Shown here piece after piece: positions 42,231-51,720 of a stretch of DNA of 64,000 nt. The DNA is from Aliirhizobium smilacinae (lineage in GTDB: Bacteria > Pseudomonadota > Alphaproteobacteria > Rhizobiales > Rhizobiaceae), in the NCBI RefSeq assembly GCF_006335145.1, contig NZ_VDMN01000005.1, forward strand, positions 310,001-374,000. The letters run 5' to 3'. The notes beneath the pieces were generated by a model. The model saw nothing but the letters and a program-made list of their open reading frames with translations. It was not told where the DNA came from and did no database searches. Position numbers and translations under genes: made by a program. How positions within the stretch are numbered: position 1 is the first letter of the stretch; each line of letters opens with the position of its first letter.

Positions 42231-43625
42231 ATGTCTTCGCAATCTGTTTCTGAAATTACATTAGCTTATATCGGTGGCGGTTCGCTGAACTGGGCCCAGG
42301 TGCTGATGGCCGATCTCGTGCATGACCGCACGGTTGCCGGTGAAATCCGTCTGTTCGACCTCAATCTGGAGGCTGCAAAGCGTAATGCCGCGATCGGCAA
42401 TCGCCTCTCCGAAGCCCACGGGCTTTCGATCCGCTACACGGCAAGCGAGACAATCGCTTCGGCGCTAAGGGGAGTGGATTTTGTCGTCGTATCGATCCTA
42501 CCGGGTTCGTTCGATGATATGGCCAAGGATATTGAACTACCGGAATCCGAGGGCATCATCCAGTCGGTGGGTGACACGGTCGGGCCGGGTGGCCTGGTGC
42601 GCGCCATGCGGGCAATCCCGGCCATGGCGGAAATCGCTGAAGCTATCCGGACTTATGCGCCCAAGGCCTATGTCTGCAATCTCACAAACCCGATGTCGGT
42701 GTTGACCGGCGCACTTTACGCAGCCTTTCCCGAAATCAGGGCCTGGGGCGAGTGCCATGAGGTCACCAAACTGCGCCACATCATAGCCTGGCTTGCCAAT
42801 CGTGCGGAAGGTTCGATCCGCTACGACTTTCGTGACGTGCAGGCCAATGTTCTAGGCATCAACCATTTCACCTGGGTCGATCGCGCCTTTGTGGGCGGCC
42901 GTGACTGGTTGCCGGACTATCTGAGTTTCGCTGCAGAAAACCGCGCGAAAGGATGGAGGGCCGTGCCACTCGATCCGGCTGATGAATTCCAGCGCTATTT
43001 CGAGGATGTCAACCGGGTCAAGTTCGATCTCGCGGCGCGCTTCGGCATCGCCGCGGCGGCAGGTGATCGGCATCTTGCCGAATTTCTACCGTCGAGCTGG
43101 TATCTCGGCCACGCTGGAGAATGGGGCTTTGGCCTCACGCCTGTGGACTGGCGCCGTCGCGACCAGGCGAAGCGCCGGGAAGATGCACGTACAGCAGAAA
43201 CCGCCAGCGAGGTACCGCCGCTGCGAGCCGTATCCGAAGAGGCTCTTGTGGGGCAGATCCGGGCACTGACACGCGGCGAAACGCTGATCGTCAATGCCAA
43301 TATGCCCAATACCGGGCAGATGGAAGGATTTGCGCCGGGTACAATCGTCGAGACCAATGTGCTGTTCTCCGGTCATGGCGTGCGCCCGATCCATGCCGGC
43401 CGTTTGCCGGCCGCCGTTGAGGCTTTGGTTAAGCCGCATGCGGAACGCCAGAACGCAGTGCTGAAAGCGGTGCTCGCCAGTGATGGCGCGACGCTCGAAG
43501 GCCTGTTCCTCTCCGATCCGTTGGTTGTTCCGCTGGGGCAGGACCGTGCCGCAAAACTGTTCCGAGCCATGGTTGCCGCAACTGCCGGGCGCCTGCCGGA
43601 GAACCTCAGGAGGCTATCTGCATGA
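42231..43625 (+). CDS. GH4-family alpha-galacturonidase with CHEV motif (LplD-like)
   Basis: A 464-residue NAD-dependent GH4 hydrolase. The N-terminus AYIGGGSLNWAQVLMADL is the Rossmann start, VCNLTNPMSVLTGALY (about 144-159) is the substrate loop, and the metal/active-site motif reads GECHEVTKL (about 170-178). The CHEV form is the reported signature of alpha-galacturonidases such as Bacillus LplD, whereas other GH4 groups have CHS, CDMP or CHGFF. It follows GH105 in the operon, and together they would dismantle rhamnogalacturonan fragments in the cytoplasm. GGAGGAGG precedes the ATG. Confidence 0.83.
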   Translation: MSSQSVSEITLAYIGGGSLNWAQVLMADLVHDRTVAGEIRLFDLNLEAAKRNAAIGNRLSEAHGLSIRYTASETIASALRGVDFVVVSILPGSFDDMAKDIELPESEGIIQSVGDTVGPGGLVRAMRAIPAMAEIAEAIRTYAPKAYVCNLTNPMSVLTGALYAAFPEIRAWGECHEVTKLRHIIAWLANRAEGSIRYDFRDVQANVLGINHFTWVDRAFVGGRDWLPDYLSFAAENRAKGWRAVPLDPADEFQRYFEDVNRVKFDLAARFGIAAAAGDRHLAEFLPSSWYLGHAGEWGFGLTPVDWRRRDQAKRREDARTAETASEVPPLRAVSEEALVGQIRALTRGETLIVNANMPNTGQMEGFAPGTIVETNVLFSGHGVRPIHAGRLPAAVEALVKPHAERQNAVLKAVLASDGATLEGLFLSDPLVVPLGQDRAAKLFRAMVAATAGRLPENLRRLSA

Positions 43626-44506
43626 GTGGCGACAGTCGACTTCTCGGCTTCTGGTACGTTCTACCGTACCTGATCGGCCTCTTGGTCTTCACGGCCATAC
43701 CATTCCTCGGATCGCTCTATCTGTCGTTTACCGATTACCGGCTGATGCAGGGAATGGATTTTGTCGGACTGCAAAATTACACCGACATTCTGACGAGCGA
43801 CCGCACGTTTGCCCGCTCGTTCAAGGTGACGATGCTCTTTGTGGCGCTGACCGTGCCGTTGAAACTCGCGTTCGCGCTTTTTATCGCCAGTATCCTTAAC
43901 GCCAAGCTCAAGGGCATCGGTTTTTTCCGCACCGCCTATTATGTGCCTTCCATTCTTGGTGGCTCGATCGCCGTCGCGGTTTTGTGGCGCTACATGTTTG
44001 CCGATGTTGGCATGGTCAACATGGTTTTGACTGGACTAGGTTTCAAAGCCATCAACTGGTTCGGCAATCCCGGCACTGCACTGTTCACCATCACGCTTCT
44101 GCGTCTTTGGCAGTTCGGTTCGGCCATGGTCATCTTTCTCGCTGCACTTCAGTCGATCGACAAGTCACTCTACGAGGCCGCGGCCATCGACGGCGCAAAA
44201 CCCTGGCGAGCCTTCTTCGCCGTCACCCTGCCGCTTCTGACGCCTGTGATCTTCTTCAACCTGATCATGCAGATGGTTCAAGCCTTCCAGGAGTTCAACG
44301 GACCTTATGTGATCACCAGCGGCGGCCCGCTGAAGTCCACCTATCTGCTGCCGCTTTACATCTATGAAATGGCCTTCAAGAAATTCGACATGGGTTATGC
44401 CTCCGCCATCGCCTGGGTGCTGTTCACAGTTATCATGGCGTTGACGCTGATCGCCTTCTGGTCGTCGAAATACTGGGTCTATTACGCCGGCGACAAGAGG
44501 AGCTGA
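43622..44506 (+). CDS. Sugar ABC transporter permease, MalF/UgpA type
   Basis: A 294-residue permease with six membrane helices: WYVLPYLIGLLVFTAIPFLG near the N-terminus and the EAA loop YEAAAIDGAKPWRAFFAVTL (about 182-201). It overlaps the GH4 stop by 4 nt. By context it forms part of an oligogalacturonide or rhamnogalacturonide importer comparable to TogM or LplB. Confidence 0.86.
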   Translation: MSGDSRLLGFWYVLPYLIGLLVFTAIPFLGSLYLSFTDYRLMQGMDFVGLQNYTDILTSDRTFARSFKVTMLFVALTVPLKLAFALFIASILNAKLKGIGFFRTAYYVPSILGGSIAVAVLWRYMFADVGMVNMVLTGLGFKAINWFGNPGTALFTITLLRLWQFGSAMVIFLAALQSIDKSLYEAAAIDGAKPWRAFFAVTLPLLTPVIFFNLIMQMVQAFQEFNGPYVITSGGPLKSTYLLPLYIYEMAFKKFDMGYASAIAWVLFTVIMALTLIAFWSSKYWVYYAGDKRS

Positions 44507-44508
44507 CC

Positions 44509-45417
44509 ATGAGTGACAGTATCATTCACTCCGACGACAAGGCCATCGAAGAGGCCGAACGGTATCTGGCCGCACAGAAGCGCCGTGAAAACATCTCGCT
44601 TGCCATCCGCTATACCATCCTAACGATTGTCGGCCTCATCATGCTTTATCCGTTGATCTGGCTGGTCGGCGCGAGCTTCATGACCAACGAGGAAATTTTT
44701 GGCGGCGTCGGTTTCATGCCCACGAACCCGGTAATGGACGGGTATGCCGAAGGCTGGCAGACCTCGACGCCCTACACGTTCGGCCGCTTCTTCTGGAACA
44801 CGTTTCTGATCATCGCGCCGAAGACAATCTGCACGGTGATTTCGTGCACGGTGGTCGCCTACGGGTTTGCCCGTTTCGACTTTCCCGGCAAGAAGATCCT
44901 GTTCGCCGCCGTGATCGGCACGCTGCTTTTGCCGAACGTGGTTACCCGCATCCCGCAATACATGCTCTTCAACGAACTTGGCTGGCTCGACAGTTACCTG
45001 CCGCTCTGGGTGCCGTCCGCTTTTGCCGGTGATGCCTTCTTCGTCTTCCTGCTGTTGCAGTTCCTGCGGTCCATTCCCCGTGACATGGAAGAAGCGGCAC
45101 GCGTGGACGGTGCCACCAGCTTCCAGGCGCTGATCTATGTGGTCGTGCCGATGCTGGTGCCTGCGATGATCTCCGTGGGGCTGTTCCAGTTCATGTGGAC
45201 CATGGACGATTTTCTCGGCCCCTTGATCTACATCTCCTCGGTCGAAAAGTTTCCTGTTTCACTGGCTCTCAAGCTGTCGATCGACACCGCTGAGTCGTTC
45301 GAATGGAACCGTATCCTTGCCATGTCAGTCCTGACGCTTCTGCCGTCATTGCTGGTGTTCTTCATGTCTCAGAAATACTTCGTCGAAGGCATCTCTGCTG
45401 GTGGCGTAAAGGGTTAA
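44509..45417 (+). CDS. Sugar ABC transporter permease, MalG/UgpE type
   Basis: A 302-residue permease with six membrane helices and the EAA loop EEAARVDGATSFQALIYVVV (about 196-215). The cytoplasmic N-terminus (about 1-32) is charged. It starts 2 nt after the partner permease and precedes the ATPase gene by 4 nt. Confidence 0.86.
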   Translation: MSDSIIHSDDKAIEEAERYLAAQKRRENISLAIRYTILTIVGLIMLYPLIWLVGASFMTNEEIFGGVGFMPTNPVMDGYAEGWQTSTPYTFGRFFWNTFLIIAPKTICTVISCTVVAYGFARFDFPGKKILFAAVIGTLLLPNVVTRIPQYMLFNELGWLDSYLPLWVPSAFAGDAFFVFLLLQFLRSIPRDMEEAARVDGATSFQALIYVVVPMLVPAMISVGLFQFMWTMDDFLGPLIYISSVEKFPVSLALKLSIDTAESFEWNRILAMSVLTLLPSLLVFFMSQKYFVEGISAGGVKG

Positions 45418-45421
45418 TCCA

Positions 45422-46537
45422 ATGGCACAACTGACTATCCGCAACCTCGAAAAAGTCTATAGCGGCACCGTGAAGGCACTCCATGGCATCAATCTCGACG
45501 TCAAGGACGGCGAGTTCATGGTCCTGGTCGGTCCCTCCGGCTGCGCCAAGTCGACGACGCTGCGTATGATTGCCGGACTGGAAACGGTCTCCGGTGGCCA
45601 CATCACCATCGGTGAAAGGGTGGTCAACAACCTGCCGCCGGGGGACCGCGGTATTGCCATGGTGTTCCAGAACTATGCGCTCTATCCGCATATGAAGGTC
45701 CGCAAGAACCTCTCCTTCGGGCTTAAACTTGCCGGCGAGAATAAGGAAGAGATTGCAAAGCGTGTCGCGGAAGTGGCCGAAGTGCTGGAAATCGAACCGC
45801 TGCTCGACCGCTTGCCCAAGCAACTTTCCGGCGGTCAGGCGCAGCGTGTGGCGCTGGGCCGTGCGCTGATCAAAAAACCGGAAGTATTCCTGTTCGACGA
45901 GCCGCTTTCCAACCTCGATGCCAAGCTGCGCGCATCCATGCGCGTTCGCATCACCGATCTGCATCGTCGATTGAAGGAACAGGGGCAGTCATCGACTGTC
46001 GTCTACGTGACCCATGACCAGGTCGAGGCGATGACCATGGGGGATCGGATCTGCGTCATGAAGGACGGCCGCATCATGCAGGTGGACGATCCCGAAACGC
46101 TCTATGCCCGACCGGCAAATGCCTTCGTCGCAGGGTTTATCGGCATGCCGGAAATGAACCTCGTTAATGCCACGCTCAGCCAGGGCGAGAGCGGGCCGGT
46201 GGTAACCTTCGGTGACCAGTCGATACAGTTTGGAGACAATCTCGCAGGACGCCTGGAAGCCGGTACCGCCGGCGATGTCACCTTCGGCGTGAGGCCGCAG
46301 CATTTCCGTCTGGCGGAAGCGGGTGAGCACGCGCTGGTAGCAAAGGTCAGCAAGGCGGATTTCCTCGGCCATGAGGTGGATGTTCATATCAGCATTGGCG
46401 GCCAGCGTTTTACCATCGTCCTACCCGTCGAGGATTTCCGCAAGGCGAATGTCGATGGCGCCATTCGTATTCGCCCGGAAGAGGAACGGGTTTTCATCTT
46501 CGACCGCACAAGCGGTCTGAACGTCAGCCTCGCCTGA
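45422..46537 (+). CDS. Sugar ABC transporter ATPase, UgpC/MsmK/MalK type
   Basis: A 371-residue ABC ATPase: Walker A GPSGCAKST (about 37-45, with Ala for the common Gly, seen in several rhizobial homologues), VFQNYALYPHMKVRKNLSFG, signature LSGGQAQRVALGRAL, Walker B VFLFDEPLSNLDAKLR, H-loop VTHDQVEAMT, then a C-terminal TOBE/MalK regulatory domain (about 240-371). It energises the preceding permeases. Confidence 0.87.
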   Translation: MAQLTIRNLEKVYSGTVKALHGINLDVKDGEFMVLVGPSGCAKSTTLRMIAGLETVSGGHITIGERVVNNLPPGDRGIAMVFQNYALYPHMKVRKNLSFGLKLAGENKEEIAKRVAEVAEVLEIEPLLDRLPKQLSGGQAQRVALGRALIKKPEVFLFDEPLSNLDAKLRASMRVRITDLHRRLKEQGQSSTVVYVTHDQVEAMTMGDRICVMKDGRIMQVDDPETLYARPANAFVAGFIGMPEMNLVNATLSQGESGPVVTFGDQSIQFGDNLAGRLEAGTAGDVTFGVRPQHFRLAEAGEHALVAKVSKADFLGHEVDVHISIGGQRFTIVLPVEDFRKANVDGAIRIRPEEERVFIFDRTSGLNVSLA

Positions 46538-46591
46538 GGGTGCGACTGACGACCATGTCACCGATGCAGGGTTTCAGGAGGAAAACGCATC

Positions 46592-47851
46592 ATGAGAAAG
46601 AAATCGATACTGAATGTTCTGTCTCTAACATTGGCTGCATCCGTGGTCGCGACAAACTTCGCGGCGGCAGCGGATTTGCGCATGTCCTGGTGGGGAGGCG
46701 ATGGTCGCCATGTCGCCACGCAAAAGGCGCTGGAATACTGCACGGGCAAGACCGGGCATAAGGTCAAGGCGGAGTTTGCCGGCTTTGAAGGTTATCTGGA
46801 AAAGCTGATGACGCAGATGGCCGGCAGCACCGAGGCCGATATCATCCAGGTAGACTGGCCATGGCTCTTCCAGTTCTCCAAGGATGGTACCGGGTTCGCC
46901 GACCTCAAGCAGTTCGCTGGCGAACTTGACCTGACCCAGTGGAATGATAGCCAGCTCGCGCCTGCCACAATCAAAGGCAAGCTGAACGGGTTGCCTGTCT
47001 CCGTGACCGGCGCCACCTATTATTTCAACGATGAAATCTACAAAAAGGCAGGGATCGACACGCCGAAAAGCTGGGATGATCTTGCTGCCGCAGCCAAGAA
47101 GCTGAATCCCCAGGGCCTTTACCCATTCGATAGCACCCGCGTCATCCTGATGCTGATGATCGAAGCCTTTACAGCGCAGATTTCCGGCCAGGAATTCGTC
47201 AAGCCCGGTACCAATGAGCTTGCCTGGACGGCCGAGGATATTGCCGGCGCGCTCAAGCATTACCAGTGGATGGTGGATAACGGCATCGTGCGCTCCGCCA
47301 AGGATGCCGCGGGTGTTGGCAATATCGAGATTTTTGACGACCCGGCCTGGGTATCGGGCAGGATCGGCGGCACTTATTTCTGGGATTCGACCTATTCGAA
47401 ATATAATGATCCGCTGACGGTCGGGAAGCTGGTGCCGGCAGCTCCGCTACAAATCAAGGGTGCGAAGTCCGATGGCGTCTACAAAAAGCCGTCCATGGTC
47501 TTTTCGATCTCCAAACATTCGAAGGACCCGAAAGCTGCAGCCCAGGTCATCAATTGCCTGCTGAACGACAAGGATGCGATCCTGATACTTGGTGACAGCC
47601 GCGGCCTGCCGGCTTCGGCAATCGCCAAGGCAACGCTGGAAGCGGCAGGGAAGCTGACACCTGAGCGTCTCGAGGGCGCAAAGATCGTTGCTGCAGCAAC
47701 GGGACCCGTCATGTCTCCGTTGATCGAACATCCGACTGTGCAGGAATTGTTTAAGGATGTTATCGAGCAGTTTGCCTATGGCCAGCTGACAGCCGACGAA
47801 GCCGGCCAGGAAATCGTTGACGGACTGACCAAGGCGCTTCGCCGTCTCTGA
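46592..47851 (+). CDS. Sugar ABC transporter binding protein (family 1)
   Basis: A 419-residue extracellular solute-binding protein with a Sec signal peptide (MRKKSILNVLSLTLAASVVA to FAAAAD). SBP_bac_1 features include LRMSWWGGDGRHVATQKALE (about 30-49) and ADIIQVDWPWLFQFSKDGTG. AGGAGGAAAAC precedes the start. It is the last gene of the operon, before a strong terminator. It probably binds galacturonic-acid-containing oligosaccharides (TogB-like). Confidence 0.86.
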   Translation: MRKKSILNVLSLTLAASVVATNFAAAADLRMSWWGGDGRHVATQKALEYCTGKTGHKVKAEFAGFEGYLEKLMTQMAGSTEADIIQVDWPWLFQFSKDGTGFADLKQFAGELDLTQWNDSQLAPATIKGKLNGLPVSVTGATYYFNDEIYKKAGIDTPKSWDDLAAAAKKLNPQGLYPFDSTRVILMLMIEAFTAQISGQEFVKPGTNELAWTAEDIAGALKHYQWMVDNGIVRSAKDAAGVGNIEIFDDPAWVSGRIGGTYFWDSTYSKYNDPLTVGKLVPAAPLQIKGAKSDGVYKKPSMVFSISKHSKDPKAAAQVINCLLNDKDAILILGDSRGLPASAIAKATLEAAGKLTPERLEGAKIVAAATGPVMSPLIEHPTVQELFKDVIEQFAYGQLTADEAGQEIVDGLTKALRRL

Positions 47852-47860
47852 TCATTGCAA

Positions 47861-47892
47861 AGGCCCATGCCGAAAGGCATGGGCCTTTTTTT
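47861..47892 (+). terminator. Intrinsic terminator of the pectin operon
   Basis: A perfect 11-bp stem, AGGCCCATGCC (47861-47871) with GGCATGGGCCT (47876-47886), has a GAAA tetraloop and is followed by TTTTTTT. Confidence 0.92.
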
Positions 47893-48335
47893 GACTTCTA
47901 CGGCTTGGCAGTCGGTTGGGCGCTTATCCTACTCCCGAAGATAGCGCTTCCACATAGGGCGCTCGGCGCGGCGGCTCGCCCCGCGTGGTAGCACCACCTC
48001 AAGATCAAAAACGTAATAACGCCGCATGGTTACCAAAGGTCAAGCCAGCGGCCTTCATTGGATTGACCACATATGGCATGTTGTTATTTTCGACGTTCCT
48101 ACATCACTTTGGGTGTCGAGGAGAACGTCAGCGTTAGGGCGAAAGTCGTCGTCGATAGGCCGTACCTGTGATGTGACCGAGCTGCTCGAAACACAGTTAT
48201 CCCTAACCGTCAGGAAAGCCTCCCATTTCATTGATGGGTTCGTGACGAACCGCCGCTTACCCAAGGGCATGAGCCTGCCGCAACAAAATCCGCGCCAACC
48301 ATCTCGCGGTGCGACGCTATCGAAGAAAGAACGTC
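47893..48335. other. Intergenic stretch without a supported gene
   Basis: Short frames on both strands (for example 48055-48270 minus) have no recognisable features. The promoter of the mutarotase gene must lie here, but no clear operator is visible. Confidence 0.35.
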
Positions 48336-49175
48336 ATGAATTCGTTTCAACAAGATCCCGCCACACTGCATTTGGCGACGCCGGGAGGAGCTGCAGCCTC
48401 GGTCCTGCACCATGGTGCCCAACTGGCTTCTTGGCGGTCCGCGAAAGGGACGGAAAACATCTATCTCTCTGAACTTGCCGATTTTTCGCCTGGTAGCTCC
48501 GTACGTGGCGGTGCGCCCATCTGCTTTCCGCAGTTTTCCACCCTCGGTGATCTGCCGCTGCATGGCTTTTTCCGCAACCAGACGTGGACGCCGGTCGCGA
48601 GTGGTGCCGACGGAGCCGAGGTCGCTCGGTTACAGCTTACCGACACACCCGAAACGCGCGCGCTGTGGCCGCATTCTTTCCAAGCCGAGCTTCAGGTGAC
48701 GCTGACCGATCGCAGCCTGGAAGTTGCCTTTTCGGTGCTGAATACCGGATCCGAGGTTTTCTCTTTCACCGCGGCGCTCCACACCTACTTCCGTGTGACC
48801 GCAATCGAGAACGTCAGCATTGCCGGCTTGCAGAACATTCGTTACCTGGACAAGCTCAAGGATAACGTCATCGCTGCTGAAACGAACGAGCGATTGCTGA
48901 TCGACCGTCCGCTCGACCGCATCTATTACAACACGACGGATGAACTGACACTGGAGGAAGGTGAGCGCCGGTTGCTTATCTCAGCGCAGGGAATGCCCGA
49001 TACGGTCGTATGGAATCCCGGTCCGGAGCGTTGCGCGACAATAGCCGATCTCCCAGATGACGCCTGGAGACATTTCGTCTGCATCGAGGCGGCGGCCATT
49101 GATATCCCTATCTCTCTCGCTCCTGGAGCGACATGGCGCGGAGTCCAAAAAATAACGGATATTCAAGGCGATTGA
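48336..49175 (+). CDS. D-hexose-6-phosphate mutarotase / aldose 1-epimerase-like protein (YeaD family)
   Basis: A 279-residue galactose-mutarotase-fold protein. Motifs include GGAPICFPQFSTLGDLPLHG (about 58-77), whose RGG-P-CFP-F core and LPLHGF are typical of YeaD/YMR099c, FTAALHTYFRV (about 145-155, catalytic His) and VVWNPGPERCATIADLPDD (about 223-241). It interconverts alpha and beta anomers of hexose or hexose-6-phosphate. ATG 48336 is chosen over 48309 by family N-terminus. It is monocistronic here; a functional tie to the upstream sugar operon is possible but unproven. Confidence 0.85.
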   Translation: MNSFQQDPATLHLATPGGAAASVLHHGAQLASWRSAKGTENIYLSELADFSPGSSVRGGAPICFPQFSTLGDLPLHGFFRNQTWTPVASGADGAEVARLQLTDTPETRALWPHSFQAELQVTLTDRSLEVAFSVLNTGSEVFSFTAALHTYFRVTAIENVSIAGLQNIRYLDKLKDNVIAAETNERLLIDRPLDRIYYNTTDELTLEEGERRLLISAQGMPDTVVWNPGPERCATIADLPDDAWRHFVCIEAAAIDIPISLAPGATWRGVQKITDIQGD

Positions 49176-49294
49176 TGAATCCGCTTGAGCATTGTTACCG
49201 ATCAGCCGGCGCAGCCTGATCGAACGGTGCTTGGGAAATCAGAAAAGCGAACATAAGCGGCGTGATGAGCATCGATCGCCGCGCTGATCGCGGA

Positions 49295-49317
49295 GCCGCG
49301 ATATCCGCGGCCCCTTT
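49295..49317 (+). terminator. Possible terminator after the mutarotase gene
   Basis: The stem GCCGCG (49295-49300) with CGCGGC (49306-49311) and the loop ATATC is followed by CCCTTTATT. It has only a weak T-tract and could serve the convergent operon too. Confidence 0.4.
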
Positions 49318-49334
49318 ATTGTCGGATGCAAAGC

Positions 49335-50180
49335 TTATTGCGGGGTCAGGTCGAAGCCGAACCACTTCATCGATAGGGTCTTCAACGTACCGTCAGCCTT
49401 GGCGGCGGTGATCGCTTCGTCGAACTTGGCCTTCAGCGCGGTGTCGCTCTTGCGCAGGCCGACCGAGCTGCCGGCGCCGAGGAAACCACCCTGGAAGCGC
49501 GGGCCGACAATTTCCATGTCGCTGTTGGTCGGCTTTTCAGCGGCGGTCTTCAAGTAACCCATGGAGGCCATGATCACATCGACGCGACCCGCAAGCAGGT
49601 CGAGGTCATGCTGTTCAGTGGTCTTGTACTCGCGCTTTTCGACCGTATCCTTGAGGTATTCATCGATGAAGCGCGAGGCGATCGATGCGGTCTGCACGCC
49701 GATAATCTTGCCTTTCAGCAGCGGCTTCAGTTCCTCGACGGCTTTGCGAGCGCCTTCCTCGTTGCTGGCGAGTGAAAAGAGAGCATCCTTCAGCGGCATT
49801 TTGGAAAGGTCGCTATCCTTCAGAACTGCAAAAGCCTGGCCCGTGCTGCCGTAGGACATCGAGAAATCGATGACTTCCTTGCGCTTTTCGGTGGCCGACA
49901 TTCCGGCCATGATGGCGTCGAACTTGCCGGCGTTGAGGGCAGGGATCATGCCGTCGAAAGCCTGCGCGACGATCGTGCACTTGATCTTCATATGGTCGCA
50001 GAGATAATGCGCCAGTTCGACGTCATAGCCGTCCAGTGTGCCGTCCGGCTTGGTCAGGTTATAGGGAGGAAATGCGCCCTCAGTGGCGATGGTGATTTCC
50101 GTCTTTTCCTGCGCGAAAGCGCCGGTCGCAAGTGTAACCGCTGCGAACATGCCGGCAGCCAGTGTTTTCATGAATGTCAT
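49335..50180 (-). CDS. Polar amino-acid ABC transporter binding protein (ArgT/HisJ family)
   Basis: A 281-residue class-II binding protein with a signal peptide (MTFMKTLAAGMFAAVTLATG to GAFAQ). EGAFPPYNLTKPDGTLDGYD (about 34-53), DAIMAGMSATEKRKEVIDFS (about 88-107) and the C-terminal TLKTLSMKWFGFDL pattern are typical of lysine/arginine/ornithine/histidine binding proteins. ATG 50180 follows AAGGAGACGGGGAAC. It is the last gene of the operon. The companion M20 hydrolase suggests that the imported compound is an acylated amino acid or opine-like derivative. Confidence 0.85.
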   Translation of the reverse strand: MTFMKTLAAGMFAAVTLATGAFAQEKTEITIATEGAFPPYNLTKPDGTLDGYDVELAHYLCDHMKIKCTIVAQAFDGMIPALNAGKFDAIMAGMSATEKRKEVIDFSMSYGSTGQAFAVLKDSDLSKMPLKDALFSLASNEEGARKAVEELKPLLKGKIIGVQTASIASRFIDEYLKDTVEKREYKTTEQHDLDLLAGRVDVIMASMGYLKTAAEKPTNSDMEIVGPRFQGGFLGAGSSVGLRKSDTALKAKFDEAITAAKADGTLKTLSMKWFGFDLTPQ

Positions 50181-50218
50181 TGTAGTTCCCCGTCTCCTTG
50201 TTGGGTTTATCCTGGTCA

Positions 50219-51001
50219 TCAGGCACTGATGAATTTTCGAAAGCGTTCCGACTGCGCATTGGTGAACATCTCCCCAGGGCTGCCCTGTTCCTCAATGGCG
50301 CCCTGGTGGAGGAAAATCACCCGGCTGGAAACGTCGCGCGCAAAGGCCATTTCATGGGTGACGACCAGCATGGTGCGGCCCTCATCGGCCAGCGAACGCA
50401 TGACACGCAGCACTTCCCCGACCAGTTCCGGATCAAGGGCCGATGTCGGTTCGTCGAACAGCATCACCTTGGGGCGCATTGCGAGCGCACGCGCAATCGC
50501 TGCACGCTGCTGCTGACCGCCGGAAAGATGCGCCGGATAATGATTTCGCTTGTCGGCAATGCCGACTTTTTCGAGCAATGCCTCGGCTTCCGCAATGGCT
50601 TCCGCTTTCGGCCGTTTCTGCACATGGATCGGCGCTTCGATGATATTTTCGATTACCGTCTTGTGCGACCAGAGATTGAAGCTCTGGAAGACCATTCCGA
50701 GTTCGGAGCGAATGCGCTGTACCTGTTTGCGGTCAACAACCTGTCCGTGGCCCTTCGCGTCACGCTTGAGGCCGATCTTTTCGCCGGCCACGCTGATATC
50801 GCCGGCATCGGGCGTTTCCAGCATGTTGATGCAGCGAAGCATGGTCGATTTGCCGGAACCCGATGAGCCGAGGATCGAGATGACTTCACCTTCATGGGCT
50901 GTCAGGTCGATGCCTTTCAGCACTTCGATCGGGCCGAAACTCTTGCGCAACCCGCGGACTTCGATCGCCGGGGTGGTGGTGATGGGTGTCATCGCAGTCA
51001 T
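50219..51001 (-). CDS. Polar amino-acid ABC transporter ATPase (HisP family)
   Basis: A 260-residue ABC ATPase: Walker A GSSGSGKST, VFQSFNLWSHKTVIENIIEA, signature LSGGQQQRAAIARAL, Walker B VMLFDEPTSALD and H-loop VTHEMAFARDV. The frame is open to 51601 only in shadow; ATG 51001 overlaps the permease stop as ATGA. Confidence 0.87.
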   Translation of the reverse strand: MTAMTPITTTPAIEVRGLRKSFGPIEVLKGIDLTAHEGEVISILGSSGSGKSTMLRCINMLETPDAGDISVAGEKIGLKRDAKGHGQVVDRKQVQRIRSELGMVFQSFNLWSHKTVIENIIEAPIHVQKRPKAEAIAEAEALLEKVGIADKRNHYPAHLSGGQQQRAAIARALAMRPKVMLFDEPTSALDPELVGEVLRVMRSLADEGRTMLVVTHEMAFARDVSSRVIFLHQGAIEEQGSPGEMFTNAQSERFRKFISA

Positions 51002-51720
51002 CTCATTTCTCCTGCCGCAACGGGCTGCAGGGCGGGCGCTTGTCGTAGATGCGGGCTCAGGCGGTATTCGATCAGCACGACGATGCGGGTCAGCAGAAAG
51101 TTGATGGCGAGATAGATCGCGCCTGCAACGATGAACACTTCGATCGCCCGGTAGGTTTCGGAAATCAGTTTCGCTGCGACGCCGGTTATCTCCATGATGG
51201 TGATGATCGAGGCAAGCGACGTCGCCTTCACCATGGAGATGATTTCGTTGGAGTAAGCTGGCAGCGACTGGCGAATTGCGAGTGGTATCACGATCCGGCG
51301 GAACACCAGAAAACGCGACATGCCGCATGCGCGTCCCGCTTCCACCTGACCATGCGGCACGGAAAGCAGGCCGCCGCGGATGATTTCTGCGGAATAGGCG
51401 GCGGTGCACAACATCAGTGCGATGATCGCGCACCAATAGGGGTCGCGCAGGATGAACCAGAACATGCTGCGGCGCACGCCGCGGAATTGGCTGAGGCCAT
51501 AATAGATCAGAAAAATCTGCACGAGCAGCGGCGTGCCGCGAAAGATGAAGATATAGGCGCGGGCAAGCCAGTTGAGCGGGGCAATGCCGGAGACGCGACA
51601 CAGCGCCAACCCGAGTGCCAGAACGGTTCCCAGCGCCACCGACGTTGCAGCCAGTTGCAGCGTCATCGGAATGGCCGAGATCAGCGTGATAAAAGTCTCA
51701 TAGAGAAAAACGAAATCCAT
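50998..51720 (-). CDS. Polar amino-acid ABC transporter permease (HisM-like)
   Basis: A 240-residue permease with five membrane helices: IPMTLQLAATSVALGTVLAL near the N-terminus and EAA loop HGQVEAGRACGMSRFLVFRR. It abuts the partner permease (stop/start share a base) and overlaps the ATPase gene by 4 nt. Confidence 0.86.
   Translation of the reverse strand: MDFVFLYETFITLISAIPMTLQLAATSVALGTVLALGLALCRVSGIAPLNWLARAYIFIFRGTPLLVQIFLIYYGLSQFRGVRRSMFWFILRDPYWCAIIALMLCTAAYSAEIIRGGLLSVPHGQVEAGRACGMSRFLVFRRIVIPLAIRQSLPAYSNEIISMVKATSLASIITIMEITGVAAKLISETYRAIEVFIVAGAIYLAINFLLTRIVVLIEYRLSPHLRQAPALQPVAAGEMR

Noticed and set aside
48055..48270. 71-residue minus-strand frame before the mutarotase gene
   Set aside because: No recognisable features, poor start context, and it overlaps another random frame on the plus strand.
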